Below, piece after piece: positions 9,602 through 21,240 of a stretch of DNA of 64,000 nt (positions are counted from its first letter, which is position 1; each line of letters begins with the position of its first letter). The DNA comes from Trichosporon coremiiforme. Its lineage: Eukaryota > Basidiomycota > Tremellomycetes > Trichosporonales > Trichosporonaceae. Where the stretch lies: the NCBI GenBank assembly GCA_039545355.1, contig BCJJ01000025.1, positions 1 to 64,000 on the forward strand, read 5' to 3'. The translations under genes and the position numbers were made by a program. The notes beneath the pieces were generated by a model. The model saw nothing but the letters and a program-made list of their open reading frames with translations. It did not search any database and was not told where the DNA came from.

Positions 9602-11318
9602 CCGTTCGCGTTCATGGGCAGGCCGTCAGGGAAGATGACGCAAATGACCGGGCGGGCAGGGTAGCGGAGGCGCTTGTCCGCCTCGGCGATGATGCTCTCG
9701 GGCGTCGCGGTAGCACCGGGGCGGAGACCGACGCCGAGGCCGACGCGCTCGCCGAGCACAGGGTCAGGCACGGGCACGGCGGCTGCCTCGGCGATGCGCT
9801 CATCAAGGGTGACAGCGTTCTCGACCTCGGCGGACGCAATGTTCTCGCCGCCACGGATGATCAGGTCCTTTGCGCGGTCGCGGAGGTGCAGCAGGCCCTC
9901 CTCATTGATGTAGCCGACGTCGCCGGTGTCGAACCATCCGTCGTCGGTGAACGCCTCGCGCGTCGCCTTGGCATTGTTCAGGTACTCCTTCATGACGCAC
10001 CCGCCGCGAATCTGGAGGATGCCCATCGTGCCGGCCGGCACGGGCTGCTTCGTCTCCATGTCCACGATTCGCATGTCGCCGATCGGGATCGCCTGCCCCA
10101 CTGACTCGGGGTTCGCCTCGTAGTCGGCGCCGCTGATGGCGATGAACAGGCCGGCCGCCTCCGTCATGCCCCACCCGTGATTGATGAAGGCACCCGGGTA
10201 CACGGCGCGGACGTCGCCCTGCAGGCGCTTCGGGGGCGGCGCGCCGCCGAACGCGATCGCGTCAAACTCCCAGTCCTTCGGCAGCAGACCGGACTGCAGC
10301 AGCGCTGTTGTGATCGCCGGCACTCCCGAGATGACGCGGATGTTATACTTGACGATAGTCTTGGCGGCATCGGGCACACTCCAGCGGCGCAGGAAAACCA
10401 TCTTGGTGCCAGCGACGAAGACGCGGATCATCTGCGCGAGGAGACCGGTAACGTGGAACAGGGGGACGGGCATGAGCGCGACGAGCTGCTCCTCGGGAGG
10501 GTCGAGAGCAGCGGCGACGACCATCTCGAGCGGGGCACCCATGCGGATCGCGGCACGCGCGGCGGGGACCGAGGCGGTGATGACGTGCTGCATTGCCTGG
10601 CGCTGCGTGATGAGCGCGGCCTTGGGCAGGCTCGTCGTGCCGGACGTGAAGAGGATGAGTGCGTCGCTCTCCGGCTCGATGGTGTATCCGTCGCCGCGCT
10701 TCGCCTTGTCGATCGACTCGGGCGACGCCTGGAACGAGTAGTCATCCCACGAGTAGACCTTGCCGACGCCCTTGGCCGTGAGCTTGTCCTGGACAGGCTT
10801 GAGCACCTCAGCGTCCTTGGCATCGACGAGCACGACCTTGGGCTGCGCGAGCGACAGGCAGTGAATCTGCACCTCCTGCGTCAGTGTCGAGTTCAGGCAC
10901 ACGGGCACGGCGCCGAGGAGATGCGCCGCGATGAACGACGTGACCCAGCCCGAGCTGTTGTGCCCGCCGATCGCGACCCGGTCGCCCGGCCCGACGCCTT
11001 GCTCGAGCAGCCAGCCCGCGACGCGGAACGCATCCTCGCGCAGCTGGGCGTACGTCACGTCCCGGCGCTCGTCGTAGTCGGCGGATTCCGGGACCGGCTC
11101 GTTGATAGCGATAAGGTCCTTCCACTTGTCGAGGTAGGTCAGGAAGAAGACGCGGAAGTCGCGCGGGGCCTGTTGTCAGCTGTGTGCGAGATGCGGGGGC
11201 TACGCACATGTTTCCAGATGCGACCAGGACGGCCGTGGAGGACGACCTCCTCCATCTCGAAGGGGCCGCCCTTCGCACACAGGATCGAGTCGACCTCTTG
11301 GAGCTTGGGGGGGTTCAT
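9508..11318 (-). CDS. AMP-dependent acyl-CoA synthetase/ligase
   Basis: Activates a carboxylic acid to an acyl-AMP and then the CoA thioester (ANL superfamily). Exons 11318-11208 and 11169-9508 around a 38-nt intron give 590 residues. Visible motifs: P-loop-like LFTSGTTSLPKAA, the adenylate motif GWGMTEAAG, the ribose-binding Asp in WFDTGDVG, the hinge RDRAKDLIIRGGENI, and the C-terminal catalytic Lys in NANGKILKNEV. The middle-length fatty acid / 4-coumarate-CoA ligase-like subgroup fits best; the natural acid is unknown. There is no obvious peroxisomal C-terminal tripeptide other than the weak ending ARL, which resembles a PTS1 (consensus S/A-K/R-L) and could target it to peroxisomes. Its 3' end was duplicated to 4634-4727. 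Confidence 0.92.
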
Positions 11319-11730
11319 GGTGTTTGTGGGGATGGGGAAGAGAGGTGAATGGGCCGGGCGCCGTATGCGGTACTTTAAAGAGGTCTGAGGGCGGGCCAAG
11401 AAGGTCTCCCTCCCACTCGGCGATCTCCGGCACCTGACCCTGACTACCCCGGCTACTTGGCGATCCCTGGTCCGGGGGCCCTTCCAACGGGACGCGGCTT
11501 TCGGTCACCCACCACGTGGTACAATGCCGATCCATCACGGACTTGGCACCGAGGTCGACGCCGGCGGCCACCGGTTGTCCTCACATCGCACCGTCTATCG
11601 TCTATCTAGCCTTTGCATAGTTAGAATGCCTAGTCTCGCCTCGCCTTCCGCTCACGCTATCGCAGTCTCGTGATCACGCGATTCCTACAACATGCATAAA
11701 CCCTATTATATAACCACCTCTAGTTTCGAT
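11319..11730. other. 412-bp intergenic stretch
   Basis: Upstream of the ligase and downstream of the permease; both genes are on the minus strand, so this is the ligase promoter. No further feature recognised. Confidence 0.4.
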
Positions 11731-14237
11731 TTAGTTGCGGCGGCGTCGCGGGGGCGCGGGGTACGGGCGATGGGTCGGCGGCGGGGGGTACGCGAGCTCA
11801 TCGGGGAGGATCTGGGACTCCTCCTGCGCCGTGCTCAGGTACGTCGCCTCGGGGTCAAACCGCGTCTGCACCTGGCTCGGCATCAGCTGCGACTCCTGTT
11901 GGGCGACAGAGAACCGCGTCGGGTTGTGCGGGAAGATGCCCGACTCTTGCTGCGCGATGCTGAACTGCGTCTGCGTCTGTGTCTGCGTCTGCGCCGCCGT
12001 CGCGGGGAAGATGCCACTCTCCTGCTGCGCGATCGACATCCGCGTCTGCGTCTGAGTCGCTGACGGGAAGATATCAGACTCTTGCTGCGCGAACGACTGC
12101 GGGAAGATGCCGCTCTCCTGCTGGGCACCCGACGTGCCAGCGCGCGACATCTCGACCTCTTCGACCGCGTCGAGGCGCTTCTTCGCGGGCTGCCGCGAGT
12201 CGCGGCGCTGGTACCATGACAGGCGCTTGCCCTCCTGCCCGTCAGGGAGGAGCTGTGACTCGGCCTGCGCCGGCTCGCTGTTGGACGATGCCTGAGAGTA
12301 CGCCAGCTGCTGGACGGGTGTCCCGGGCGCCGGCGCCCGGTCGCTGCCGTAGCTGGAGCGCTTGGACTTCTTGACGGGCGTGCCGGACCTGCTTTCTTTC
12401 TTCGGCCCGCTGTCCTTGTCGGGGCCGCTCAGGTACGCTTTGAGAACGTTGCTGCGGCTGCTAGGCCGCTCCTCGTCGGGGCTAATTTCGACGCCAGCCG
12501 TCCACTTGGTCATCGCGCGCACGGGGCCCACAAAGTGCCGCCGGCCGTACAGGAACCAGGACACGGTCATGACGACGATCATGCCGATGAACGCCCATGG
12601 GAAGTAGCTCGGGGTCTTGTTGCTCAGCACATCGATTCCCTCGTGATACATGGTCGTCCAGAAGCAGAGCGGGAAGAAGCCCTGGACAATGGCGAGGAGC
12701 ATCCAGAGGGCTGAGATGGCGGCAGACGGCTTGCTCCACTTGCGCAGAGTGAACTGCGATCGTCCCTCGTACTGCAGGTCGAGGTGGGAGAAGAGGTAGA
12801 GTGACATGGGAATGAAGTAGCAGACCAAGGGGATGTAAGTCGAGATCGCTTGCGATAGCTGATAATAGTGCTTGGAGTCATAGAGCCAGCAGGTAAGGCT
12901 CAAATACGCAACAAAAATCAACACGAGGTTTGCAACCCACGGCTCGCGGTGGCGATCTGTCATCTTCAGGTACTTCGAGAACGGCAGGCCGTGGTCACGG
13001 GCAACGGCGAAGATGAAACGCGAGCAGATGACGAGCGTCGCCAGGAACTGTGATGCGGAAAGAGCGAGGGCGATGATCCCAAGGCCGGCAACCACTCTAG
13101 GTTTTAGCCAGAGAATGACGGATAGAGGGACAATGCAGGAGCCACCGGAAGCAACGTATGACTCGATATGCCAAGGTTCTGAGAGGGCAAAGATGAAGCA
13201 GGTGACAGTGGCGTACACCAGAGAGAAATGAATGGCGGCGGAAACATAAAGCGACCGAGGTACGTTCTTCGCTGGGTTCCTGGTTTCTTCGGACATGTGC
13301 GCCGCCGCATCGAAGGGGATGAACTTGGTCGGCATACCCATGAAGATCATGTACGGGAAGCTCTTGGTCCATTCGTTGCGCGTCGGGAAGCCCAACTTTC
13401 GGCGTTGGCGCGCTCGCGCGACTCCGGCGGCGTACATTCCCATGAACATGATGACAACGACAATGTTGAAAATGCCGACGACGACCCAGAAGCTTGGTCG
13501 GCGCGAGAGACGGGTCATGAGGACGATGGCGACGACGCTGACGAGGATGATCTGGAACACGGGGTTCCACCACTCCTTGGGGTCCTTCGGGAGCGGGTCG
13601 AACGGACTGCCTTCGGTCGATGTCGGTACACCGGCGAGTGTGATGTACGTCTGCGTGCACCCCCTCACGGCGTGGTACAGGCCAGTCAGGAGCTTGCCCA
13701 AATGTCCCGCGAGCACGAAGCCGTTCATGAACCAGCTCCATTGGCGCTCGCCGCGGACACCAGCACGCGCCAGGCGCCAGGTCCAGGAAGCATGCGCGCC
13801 GGCGACGGGGAACGCAGATGCCATCTCAGCGAAAGGACCCATCATGATGAAGTGGAGGAGGATCGTGATGGGGTATCCGTAGAGCTTCAGTCAGCGCTGT
13901 CTGTACTACCACTCACGAAGAGCTCAGGTCCCCGGTAAGCCCAGATTGTTGTCGACACGACGACGTCGAACATCGGGTTCATGCAGGTCAAGGAGAGGAA
14001 CATGTTGCCCCAGAAGCCGAGGGGGCGGCCGAGGACGGCATCGTAGCCGAGCGTGCGGAGGCGCTCGGCATCGCGCTCGGCCTGGCTCTCGCCGCCCTCG
14101 ATCTTCTCCTCGTCGACGTCGTAGTGGGGTTTTGTCAACTCCATGAGCGGCAGCGGCGGTGGTGGTGATTGTTGCGAACGCGATGCAGAGCCACCCGACT
14201 GGAGCTGAACGTAGTGTTCGCTGGGATGGGACAGCAT
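11731..14237 (-). CDS. amino acid/choline (GABA-permease type) APC transporter with long repeated tail
   Basis: Plasma-membrane uptake of an amino acid, GABA or choline. Exons 14237-13917 and 13884-11731, with a 32-nt intron, give 824 residues. The splice joins YRGPELF to LYGYPITILLHF. Motifs of the amino acid-choline subfamily are clear: MGPFAEMASAFPVAGAHASW and PFDAAAHMSEETRNPAKNVPR. About twelve membrane segments end near residue 600. The remaining tail of roughly 220 residues is hydrophilic, Ser/Gln-rich and contains six AQQES(G/D/Q)IFP-type repeats plus one diverged copy, very unlike ordinary family members of 500-560 residues. The start could also be the Met of MELTKPHYD, 31 residues in. 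Family is firm, substrate unknown, tail function unknown. Confidence 0.9.
11734..12130 (-). repeat. coding repeats, AQQESGIFP tail
   Basis: Encodes the last 132 residues of the permease. Six copies of a nine-residue core (AQQESGIFP, AQQESDIFP, AQQESGIFP, AQQESGIFP, AQQESQLMP, AQEESQILP) are spaced 13-25 residues apart with QT-rich spacers; a further AQAESQLLP lies upstream. The end is Pro/Arg-rich. Confidence 0.9.
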
Positions 14238-16055
14238 CGGGGGTCAAGTCGGGGTCGTCTCGTCGGTCGGGTTGGGGGGTGGGCCTGCTTCCATGGCTGC
14301 CTCGAGGGTATAGACTTAAAGCTTGTTGGGAGCAAGGAGGTTTGCATGACAGGACGTTTTGCGAGGTACAAGGAGGAACCGGGGCAGCGTCGTACATGTC
14401 CAAGAGCCATCCCAAGGTTGAGACAAGGCGCCTGCGCTGTGAGTCGGGGTTGAATGTGTGGGTTGCTGACGGGAGTCCCTGGTGGGGCTACGTACTCCGC
14501 CGCGGACGAGACGTCTGTTTCGTCTGTTCGCTGGAGTCCAGCGCACGAGCGGCAGGCCATGTACACTCCCTGGTCCAATACCGTGACAGCGTTCCAACGC
14601 ACGGAGGACGTTCCAGTGCCTGACCCACTCGCGGAGAATGCAAGAATGCAGTGTGCGTCCCGAAGGCTGCGTTGCGTTGAAATCGGGGTCTCCTTGCACG
14701 CAAAGTTTTGCCACGGATCGGGCGCGCCGCCTCATGCTGATTTCAGGCCCATTTGAGCTGCCCAGAAGTGGGTTTCACACCAGGATCCAGCGAGCAAGCA
14801 CATGCTGTCCAGCTGCGCACTTCATTGCGGGACTTGCGCCATGCGCCATGATGGGTGCGGCGCCGGAGCAGCGTTTCCCACTCCGCGGTCCGATGATGTA
14901 CGAAGACAAAACTGGATGAATAAATGATCGAATGGGGAGGATTCCTCGCAGCGATCCATACGGCGCACACATGAATTGGGCCACGCACCACGCACCCAAC
15001 AGGAGCCCCCCCCGGACACACTGGCACCTGCCTGTTGGGGTGGATGCGTGACGGCACGGATGGGCATGCCTGGAAGTCAGCATGAATTCACAGGGCAGCG
15101 ACAAGGTTGCGGTTGCGTTGTTCCGAACACGGCCGGGAGAGCTTAGGCAGCCTGGGCTAGCTTTATGCATCTGGGTTCGTGACTGCGAGGTTGAGACCGG
15201 AGGCGCGGAGGCTTCAGCGGAGGCCGAGGCTAAGCTGACGGAAGGTCTTGCTCCATGTGTGATGCCGCGACCGTAGATCTCACGGGAGTGCTTCTGAGAC
15301 AGCTCTTGGCGGAAACAGCATGGGCTAGCTTGGTTCGGGTCGTCTTAACCGTCCTTTTGACGTATGAGGCGTTGAACGACCAGTCGGACGCTGCACCGCT
15401 TCGCCAGACTGCCTGGACTGACCCGAGTGAAGACGACGGACCAACCACCGACGAGAAGTCGCACGGAGCTGTCACTGTTCCCGGCGCCCGGTACGAGGTT
15501 CGTGGATGCGTGGATGGACAGCACCGCCCACGCGGGATCATCTCGTCACCGACGACTCCTGATTCCGGTCGGAGGTTTCAGTCCCCGGGGCTGCACGTGA
15601 CTTGGCAAAGGGGGGGAGATGCCAATGAAGTCCGCACACCTGTCGGCAAGTCACGTGAGCAATGCCACGCGATGCTCCTCACGTGAATCTTTGCTCCCTC
15701 CGACTGTGATCCGACCCCGCTCTTGGTTGCTCTTGGTCGCTTATCACGCCACGTCATGGTCAGATGATACAGCCCAGCCCAGCTGGCTCCACATTCCTAG
15801 TGCCAGATCTGTTCGCCACCAACCAGAGGTTCGCACGCAGAGTGAATGGAACGTCGCTGACGTCCCGGATGTCTATCTCTGTCTCTCCACGTCGATTGCG
15901 GCGCACAGTCTGGACCCGTCCGGGCGTTGCTCGTGTTCTCGTGATGTCCCCCGCAGTCATGTGTTCTCCGTCCATTCGGTTCTCTTTCTCTTATCCGAAG
16001 CTCACAATGCATATAAGAAGCTACGGTCCCACTGCAAACGAGAGCATATCTCACA
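14238..16055. other. 1.8-kb intergenic region
   Basis: No gene convinces me here; open frames up to about 215 codons show no domain and overlap on both strands. The right part must contain the promoter of the small protein at 16056 and holds the E-box cluster listed separately. Confidence 0.4.
15594..15685. promoter_or_regulatory. cluster of three CACGTGA E-boxes
   Basis: CACGTGA occurs at 15594, 15652 and 15680, about 370-460 bp upstream of the gene at 16056. Such E-boxes are targets of bHLH regulators in fungi. Three within 92 bp is more than chance would usually give; the regulator is unknown. Confidence 0.5.
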
Positions 16056-16315
16056 ATGTCGTCCGACTACAGTGCCACCGCCCAAGCCATCCGCGAGAAC
16101 CAGGCCCGCCGCAATAGCAACTCAAGCATGCCACTGTTCAGCAAGACTGCCAACCCCACGTCGCCTGACATGGCCACCGACCGCCGCCAGTCATGGGACT
16201 GGGCCGAGGCACACGCGCCGTCGTACAACACTGCCAAGCAGTCCGCTACCGCACCCGCAGCCGCGCCAATGACTCAGCAACCTCCCCCCACTGCGGCACC
16301 CGCCCCTGCCCCCAC

Positions 16316-16348
<33 letters not shown>

Positions 16349-16418
16349 TCGCCCCAGCTGGGTCGCACGTCACCTGTCAATGGGCGAAGAAGACGCCCGC
16401 CGCGCGTTCGGCCTGTAG
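16056..16418 (+). CDS. small polyQ protein, unknown function
   Basis: A 120-residue intronless frame with in-frame ATG in good context (acaATGtcg). It opens with Ser/Asn-rich sequence, has a Pro/Ala region, then ten or more consecutive Gln from a CAG run, and ends with a basic, conserved-looking block RRPSWVARHLSMGEEDARR. That last block resembles the C-terminus of small fungal proteins I have seen without assigned function. No signal peptide or membrane segment. I cannot assign a role. Confidence 0.7.
16316..16347. repeat. CAG trinucleotide repeat coding for polyQ
   Basis: About ten CAG codons inside the small protein gene. Confidence 0.9.
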
Positions 16419-17234
16419 GAGAGCGGCCTGTAGCGGCTGTAGTGAAGCACACCCGACAGGCCCGACAGGTCCGACCGGTCCAAGAGGTCCAAGAGGTCCA
16501 AGAGGTTCAAGAGGGCGAGCAAAGCGGTACCAAGCCTTTTCAAGTCCCCTGTGACTGACTAAGACTGTTGTAGCATGAATGAATCTCGTTCGCTGATCGG
16601 CCACCAGGAAGACACCAAGTCCGAAAAGTCGCCTGCCAGAGCCGGATGCGGTTCCCTTGTTCTCAGGATACACGATCGGGTGGCGTGTGGTGCAGTACCT
16701 GAGGGCGTGATCACGTGTCGGTGCACGCGCGCGTGGGACCCCTAAAAATTCTCGGTATCATGACCGAGCTTTCTGGCAATTCGACCCATTCAAGCGGGCA
16801 CTGGGACAGCGATGCTGCCAACATTCTCCTCCCAGTGTGCACCGCATACACCACATACGCTGCAGCATTGCGTCAAGCTTGCTCACTGTCACAGCGCTCA
16901 CTGACACTTGTGTTTTCATGCAGACCGCTCAAATCTTCCTGCCGGCGGTAACGGCGGGCTACGCAGCCACGGCGACTTATCCTGTGCACCCTACTGGATG
17001 GCGACGCGGGTGGCTGCTGCGGTGCCGGCGGTTTCTTCTCCGCGGCCGGCGGCACCTGCCGTTCCTGCCTCTCTGGCCATGTCGATCGGCCAGTCACATC
17101 CATGACTCTCCATGACGCATTTCGCTGGATTCTCGCACGTGGCGGCCGAGCAGACAGACGTCTGTCTTTTGAGAAAAAACATAAAGCTCTCTCGCCCCCA
17201 CCCTCCCCTTTGCAACGCCCATCCTATCACCATC
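16419..17234. other. 0.8-kb intergenic region
   Basis: Contains the 9-bp tandem repeat and the upstream region of the hexose transporter. No gene seen; the last 60 bp are C-rich as in many fungal 5' leaders. Confidence 0.4.
16477..16513. repeat. GGTCCAAGA tandem repeat
   Basis: Four near-perfect 9-bp units just downstream of the polyQ gene, preceded by related GACAGGCCC/GACAGGTCC words from 16455. Confidence 0.8.
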
Positions 17235-18908
17235 ATGACAAGCTCGTCAGACAACGAGCGCGAAACCATCTCGACTTTGACGACCCCGGTCGCGCCCTCC
17301 AAGTCGCGCGCGTCCACCGCCACAGTCGGTCTCAGCGATGCAGCGAGCAAGAGTGCCCTAGTCCTGTGCCTGTTCCAGTCCATGGCCGGCGTCATTTTCG
17401 GCTGGGGCAACTCGTCCGGAGGTGTCCTCGTGAGTGGAGCGAGAGCTGTTGCAGATGATGTTGTGCATCGCTGACCGTCCCAAGTTTGCGATGGACGCGT
17501 ACAAGGACCGTTTCGGCTCGTGCGATGCGGCCGGTGTGTGCGCGCTTTCGACGACGAGACAGTCTGCCGTCACCGGTCTGCTCAGTCTGGGAGCGACGAT
17601 TGGTGCCGTGTGCTCAGGATACATTTCAAACAAGGTAAGCTTTCGTCCCTCCCCCGGTCATCGCTAACTCATCAGCTCGGTCTCCGGATGACGTGCATCC
17701 TCTTCATCTGCCTCCACATGATCGGCTCGGCTATTGAGACTTCGGCCATCAACTACCAGCAGGTCTACTGTGCACGCGTCCTCCTTGGTCTCGGTATTGG
17801 TGCCACCTCTGGACTCGTGCCTGTGTTCCAGGCCGAAGCGGCCCCGCCCAAGTGGCGCGGACTCGTGACGGGTTCCTTCCAGCTCTGCGTCACCCTTGGT
17901 ATCTGGGGCGTGAGCATGTGCGGCTGGGGCATGAGCCACTACAAGAGCAACGTCTCGTGGCAGCTCACGGTCGGCCTCGCGATGGTGTTCGATGTTGGAC
18001 TCCTCATCGGCTTCCTCCTGTCGCCCGAGGCGCCTTCATTCCTCGCGAAGAAGGGCAAATGGGACCAGTGTCGCAAGAACATGGCGCGCCTCCGCTCCGT
18101 TGAGCTCGACGACCCCCGCCTCGACGTTGAGATGGAGACGGTCCGCAGGAAGGCTGAGCAGGAGAAGGAGCTCGGCAACATCTCGTACAAGGAGTGCTTC
18201 ACGGTCGAGAACCGCAACCTGTGGCGCCTCATGATCGGTGTCTGCGTCCAGATCGGCCAGCAGCTCACGGGCATCAACTTCTTCTTCTCCTACGGTCCCC
18301 AGTTCGCCCAGGTCGCCGGCATGTCGAACGCGTACATCTTCCAGATCATCCTTGCCTCTGTCAACGTCGGCATGTCCTTCCCGGGCATTTACGCTGTCGA
18401 CCACTCGGGACGACGCCCCGTGCTCCTCGTCGGCGCCATCATCATGTTCATCGGCCAGATCGTCACGGGCTCCGTCTCCAAGGCGTACCCCGATGCCGAG
18501 GGTGCGGGCAAGGTGCTCATCGCCTTCTGTACCTTCTTCGTCGGCGCGTTCGCGTCCAGTTGGGGACCGGTCGCCTGGGTGGTGTGCGGTGAGACCTTCC
18601 CTCTGCGTATCTCGGCCCGCTGTGTCACGATCGGCACCGGCGCCAACTGGCTCTTCAACCTGATCATCGCCTTTGCCGCGCCCCAGATCCAGCAGCGCAT
18701 CGGCACGGGTATTTGTTTCGTGTGGGCTGGCTGCCTCGCCCTCGACACCATTTTTGCCTTCTTCTGCGTGCCCGAGACCAAGGGCATGAGCATCGAGGAC
18801 ATTGACGCCATGTACCACGCGCACATCCCCGCCTGGAAGTCCTCCAAGTTCCGCAAGCAGGCCGTCAGCGACGAGAAGAACGACGAGCTCGCGGCCATCC
18901 AGCAGTAA
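17235..18908 (+). CDS. MFS hexose transporter
   Basis: Hexose uptake at the plasma membrane. Exons 17235-17429, 17485-17634 and 17676-18908 (introns of 55 and 41 nt) give 525 residues. Signature elements: FGWGNSSGG in TM1 (variant of FGYD), the Gln-rich QIGQQLTGINFFFSYG in TM7, DHSGRRPVLL between TM8 and TM9, WGPVAWVVCGETFPLRISA in TM10 and PETKGMSIEDID after TM12. This profile matches yeast-type glucose transporters better than disaccharide permeases. The tail is short, so a glucose-sensor role (which needs a long tail) is unlikely. Confidence 0.93.
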
Positions 18909-19171
18909 TAAGTCTCCTAGCCCCCAGACCCCATAGCAAATCTGTAGAGTATCGCATTGCATTCGGTTCCAGTAAATATACAAATGTTGCTGGCTGACGT
19001 AACTGTCGTGACAAAGGCCCCGCGGCCGATGGGAATCCATGCCGTAAGGGGACCAGAACTGATGATCTAACCGATTTTGGTTAATGCGTCTCTGACATTG
19101 CCAGCCACGTTGGTCCAGTATTTGAGGCGGAGCCGATGCCGATGCGCAGCGTTGCACACCCACCCACCGCA

Positions 19172-19816
19172 ATGCTCGCCCTCGCTCTCTTGTTTCTCGC
19201 ATCCGCCTACGCTCTTGATGGTTTCTCGTCGACCGAGCGGCAGCAAGCCGCCGAGCACGACTACCAAGCATGGCTGAACTCGACTGAGCACAGTGGCAGG
19301 GTGCACATCGGCAGCTCGAGCTTTGTGCGGGCGGACGCAGCCGATGCCACCAAGCGGGGCATCAGTGGTCCGGGTGACTGCCAGGGCTCGTGGCAGATCA
19401 ACGTTGATCGCACAGGCATCTGGTGGGGCTCGGAGGACACAGTGCGCTCCTCGTGTGGGTGCAAGAACGGGTGCGACGCCGTGGCGGACCATGTGTGGTG
19501 GTGGCGGTACCGCTCCGGGCTCGCGATGCTCACGGCGAATCCCGCGCAGAACATCATCAACGGCAACGACGTCTTCAACCACGGCTACGAGTGGGGCGTG
19601 TACAAGCACGTCGTGACGCAGACGTGTACGGGCGGCAGTAACGGCAACATTGTCTGGGCGCAGCAGCTGTGGGGCTGGGCCGACACTGCGACGCGGTACT
19701 GCTGCGATGCATGGCAGCGGGGCTGCTCCAACTGGCAGTTTGGTCATGGCGACTGGCCCCTCATGCGCGGACGCAACGGACAAGAGGTGAACCGCGTGGG
19801 ATGCAGGGCCTGCTAA
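19172..19816 (+). CDS. secreted Cys/Trp-rich protein, unknown family
   Basis: The frame opens at 19136, but the Met at 19172 (MLALALLFLASAYALDGF) begins a textbook signal peptide, so I prefer it: 214 residues. The mature part has ten Cys, an even number suited to disulfides, and about fourteen Trp, including WWW. Motifs include CGCKNGCD and TRYCCDAW. No transmembrane segment or GPI signal follows, so it is probably secreted. I recognise no family; a cell-wall or host/competitor-facing effector is possible but purely inferred. Confidence 0.75.
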   Translation: MLALALLFLASAYALDGFSSTERQQAAEHDYQAWLNSTEHSGRVHIGSSSFVRADAADATKRGISGPGDCQGSWQINVDRTGIWWGSEDTVRSSCGCKNGCDAVADHVWWWRYRSGLAMLTANPAQNIINGNDVFNHGYEWGVYKHVVTQTCTGGSNGNIVWAQQLWGWADTATRYCCDAWQRGCSNWQFGHGDWPLMRGRNGQEVNRVGCRAC

Positions 19817-19937
19817 ACTCCCCGAGATACCCCAGATCACCCGTTCATCAGCGCACGTGATGTCCAGCCCCCTCCATTCCCCCCTAGCCCCCTCCGCCAA
19901 CCTTCCAACCCCCTTGTACGACACTCCGGAATGCATG

Positions 19938-20825
19938 CTAAATGTACTTGAACGTGTTGACGAGCGTACCGATACCCTCGAACCAGATGCGCATCTCCTC
20001 GCCATCCTTGATAATGCGTTTCGGCGTGCGCGCCCATCCGATTCCGCTGGGGGTCCCCATGAGGATGACGGAGCCCCGCTCTAGCGTCGTGCCCTGGCTC
20101 AGGAAGCTGACGGCCCTAGCGCACGAGAAGATCATGTCATCCGTGTTGGACTCTTGCATCGTCTCGCCAGACAGCACGCCCTTGAATGCGAGCGCGTCCG
20201 GGTTGATGACCCCGTTACGCACGAGCACAGGGCCGAGAGGACACGAGTCGTCAAAGCCCTTGCCGAAGCACCACTGGTTGTTCGCGAGTTGGTGCTTGCG
20301 CACCGACACGTCGTTGGCGGCCGTGTACCCGAGCACGTACTGCAGTGCATCGGCCTCGGACACGTCCCGCGCGTCTCGTTCGATGACGAGCGCAAGCTCG
20401 GTCTCAAAGTCAAGCTGCTCGTCCTGCGCCGCCTTGGCCACGGGGAGCTCGCCCGACCCCGCGAGCGCCGTGCGCGGCTTGATGAAAAGGATCGGCTCGT
20501 TCGGAATTCCCCTATTCGCCTCCTTGGCATGCGCTGAGGTCAGTCAGGCTTGAAGAGGATACTCACCCATGAAGTTCAGGCCGAGGCAGCGGATGATGCT
20601 GACGTCATCCCGGCTGACGGGGGAGAGCAGCTGGGCGATCGTTGCCTTCTGCGGCGTCACCGTGCCGTCGTAGACGTCGCCTTCGATCAGGTACGCCTCG
20701 ACCTTCTCTCCCGCCGCGACGGCCAGACCGATGTCGATCGTCTCGTCGACGGGCTGGCCGAGGCGTGTCTGTCCTTGCTCGTCCACAAAGCGTACGAGGC
20801 GAGTCCACTTGTTGTCGTTCGTCAT
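19938..20825 (-). CDS. FAH-family hydrolase/decarboxylase
   Basis: Member of the fumarylacetoacetate hydrolase family, which cleaves or hydrates ring-fission products such as acylpyruvates and 2-oxo-pent-4-enoates. Exons 20825-20567 and 20533-19938 around a 33-nt intron give 284 residues. The splice forms LNFMAHAKEAN, and metal ligands lie in the DFETELALVIE block (Asp-Glu-Glu) with a later GYTAANDVSVR motif typical of the family. It is adjacent to an extradiol dioxygenase and an FAD hydroxylase, so it likely acts on their product as fumarylpyruvate-type hydrolase or 2-oxopentenoate hydratase; which of these I cannot say. Its upstream region has the repeated GTGGGAC motif. Confidence 0.9.
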
Positions 20826-21240
20826 GATGGTTGCTGGGGGGTTCGAGCATAGCCTGGGCAGTCTTATAAGCAATGTCCCATCGGCTATCTGTCCCATTGC
20901 AGTGCGGGACGTGGGGCTGGTGGGCGGTGGAGATGTGGGACGTGGGACGTGGGACAGGTGGGACGCCCGGATATCGGAGGGAAATCGGCAACTAGGCACG
21001 GTCCCACATCCCGGGTGGTGGCGGCGGGCAGTGTCTGCGGGCACCCCATACTTCGTGTGACCGGGTGCGCAGACAAGCACAGGGAGCTCTGCTCGGGTAA
21101 ATACTAGCTCTACTGCCAGTGCGTGACCCTCCTCAAATCCAGTGGACTGTAGCCAAACCTACATTCGAGCACTCAACGATTAACAGACAAACGGCTTCGG
21201 CATTCAATTCATGAGATAGCTAGGTATTACAACTGGGACC
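20826..21240. promoter_or_regulatory. FAH gene promoter with GTGGGAC array
   Basis: At 20935-20965 GTGGGAC occurs four times nearly in tandem, with GTCCCATTGC at 20891 and GTCCCACAT near 21001. The same word is repeated in the two other promoter regions of this catabolic cluster, so it is a good candidate operator for the cluster regulator. Confidence 0.65.

Noticed and set aside
17235..18908. glucose sensor (Snf3/Rgt2 type) instead of transporter
   Set aside because: The C-terminal tail is far too short for a sensor.
18036..19271. 411-codon open frame on the minus strand
   Set aside because: It is antisense to the hexose transporter and mirrors its third-position G/C bias; composition is Arg/Asp/Leu-rich without any domain.
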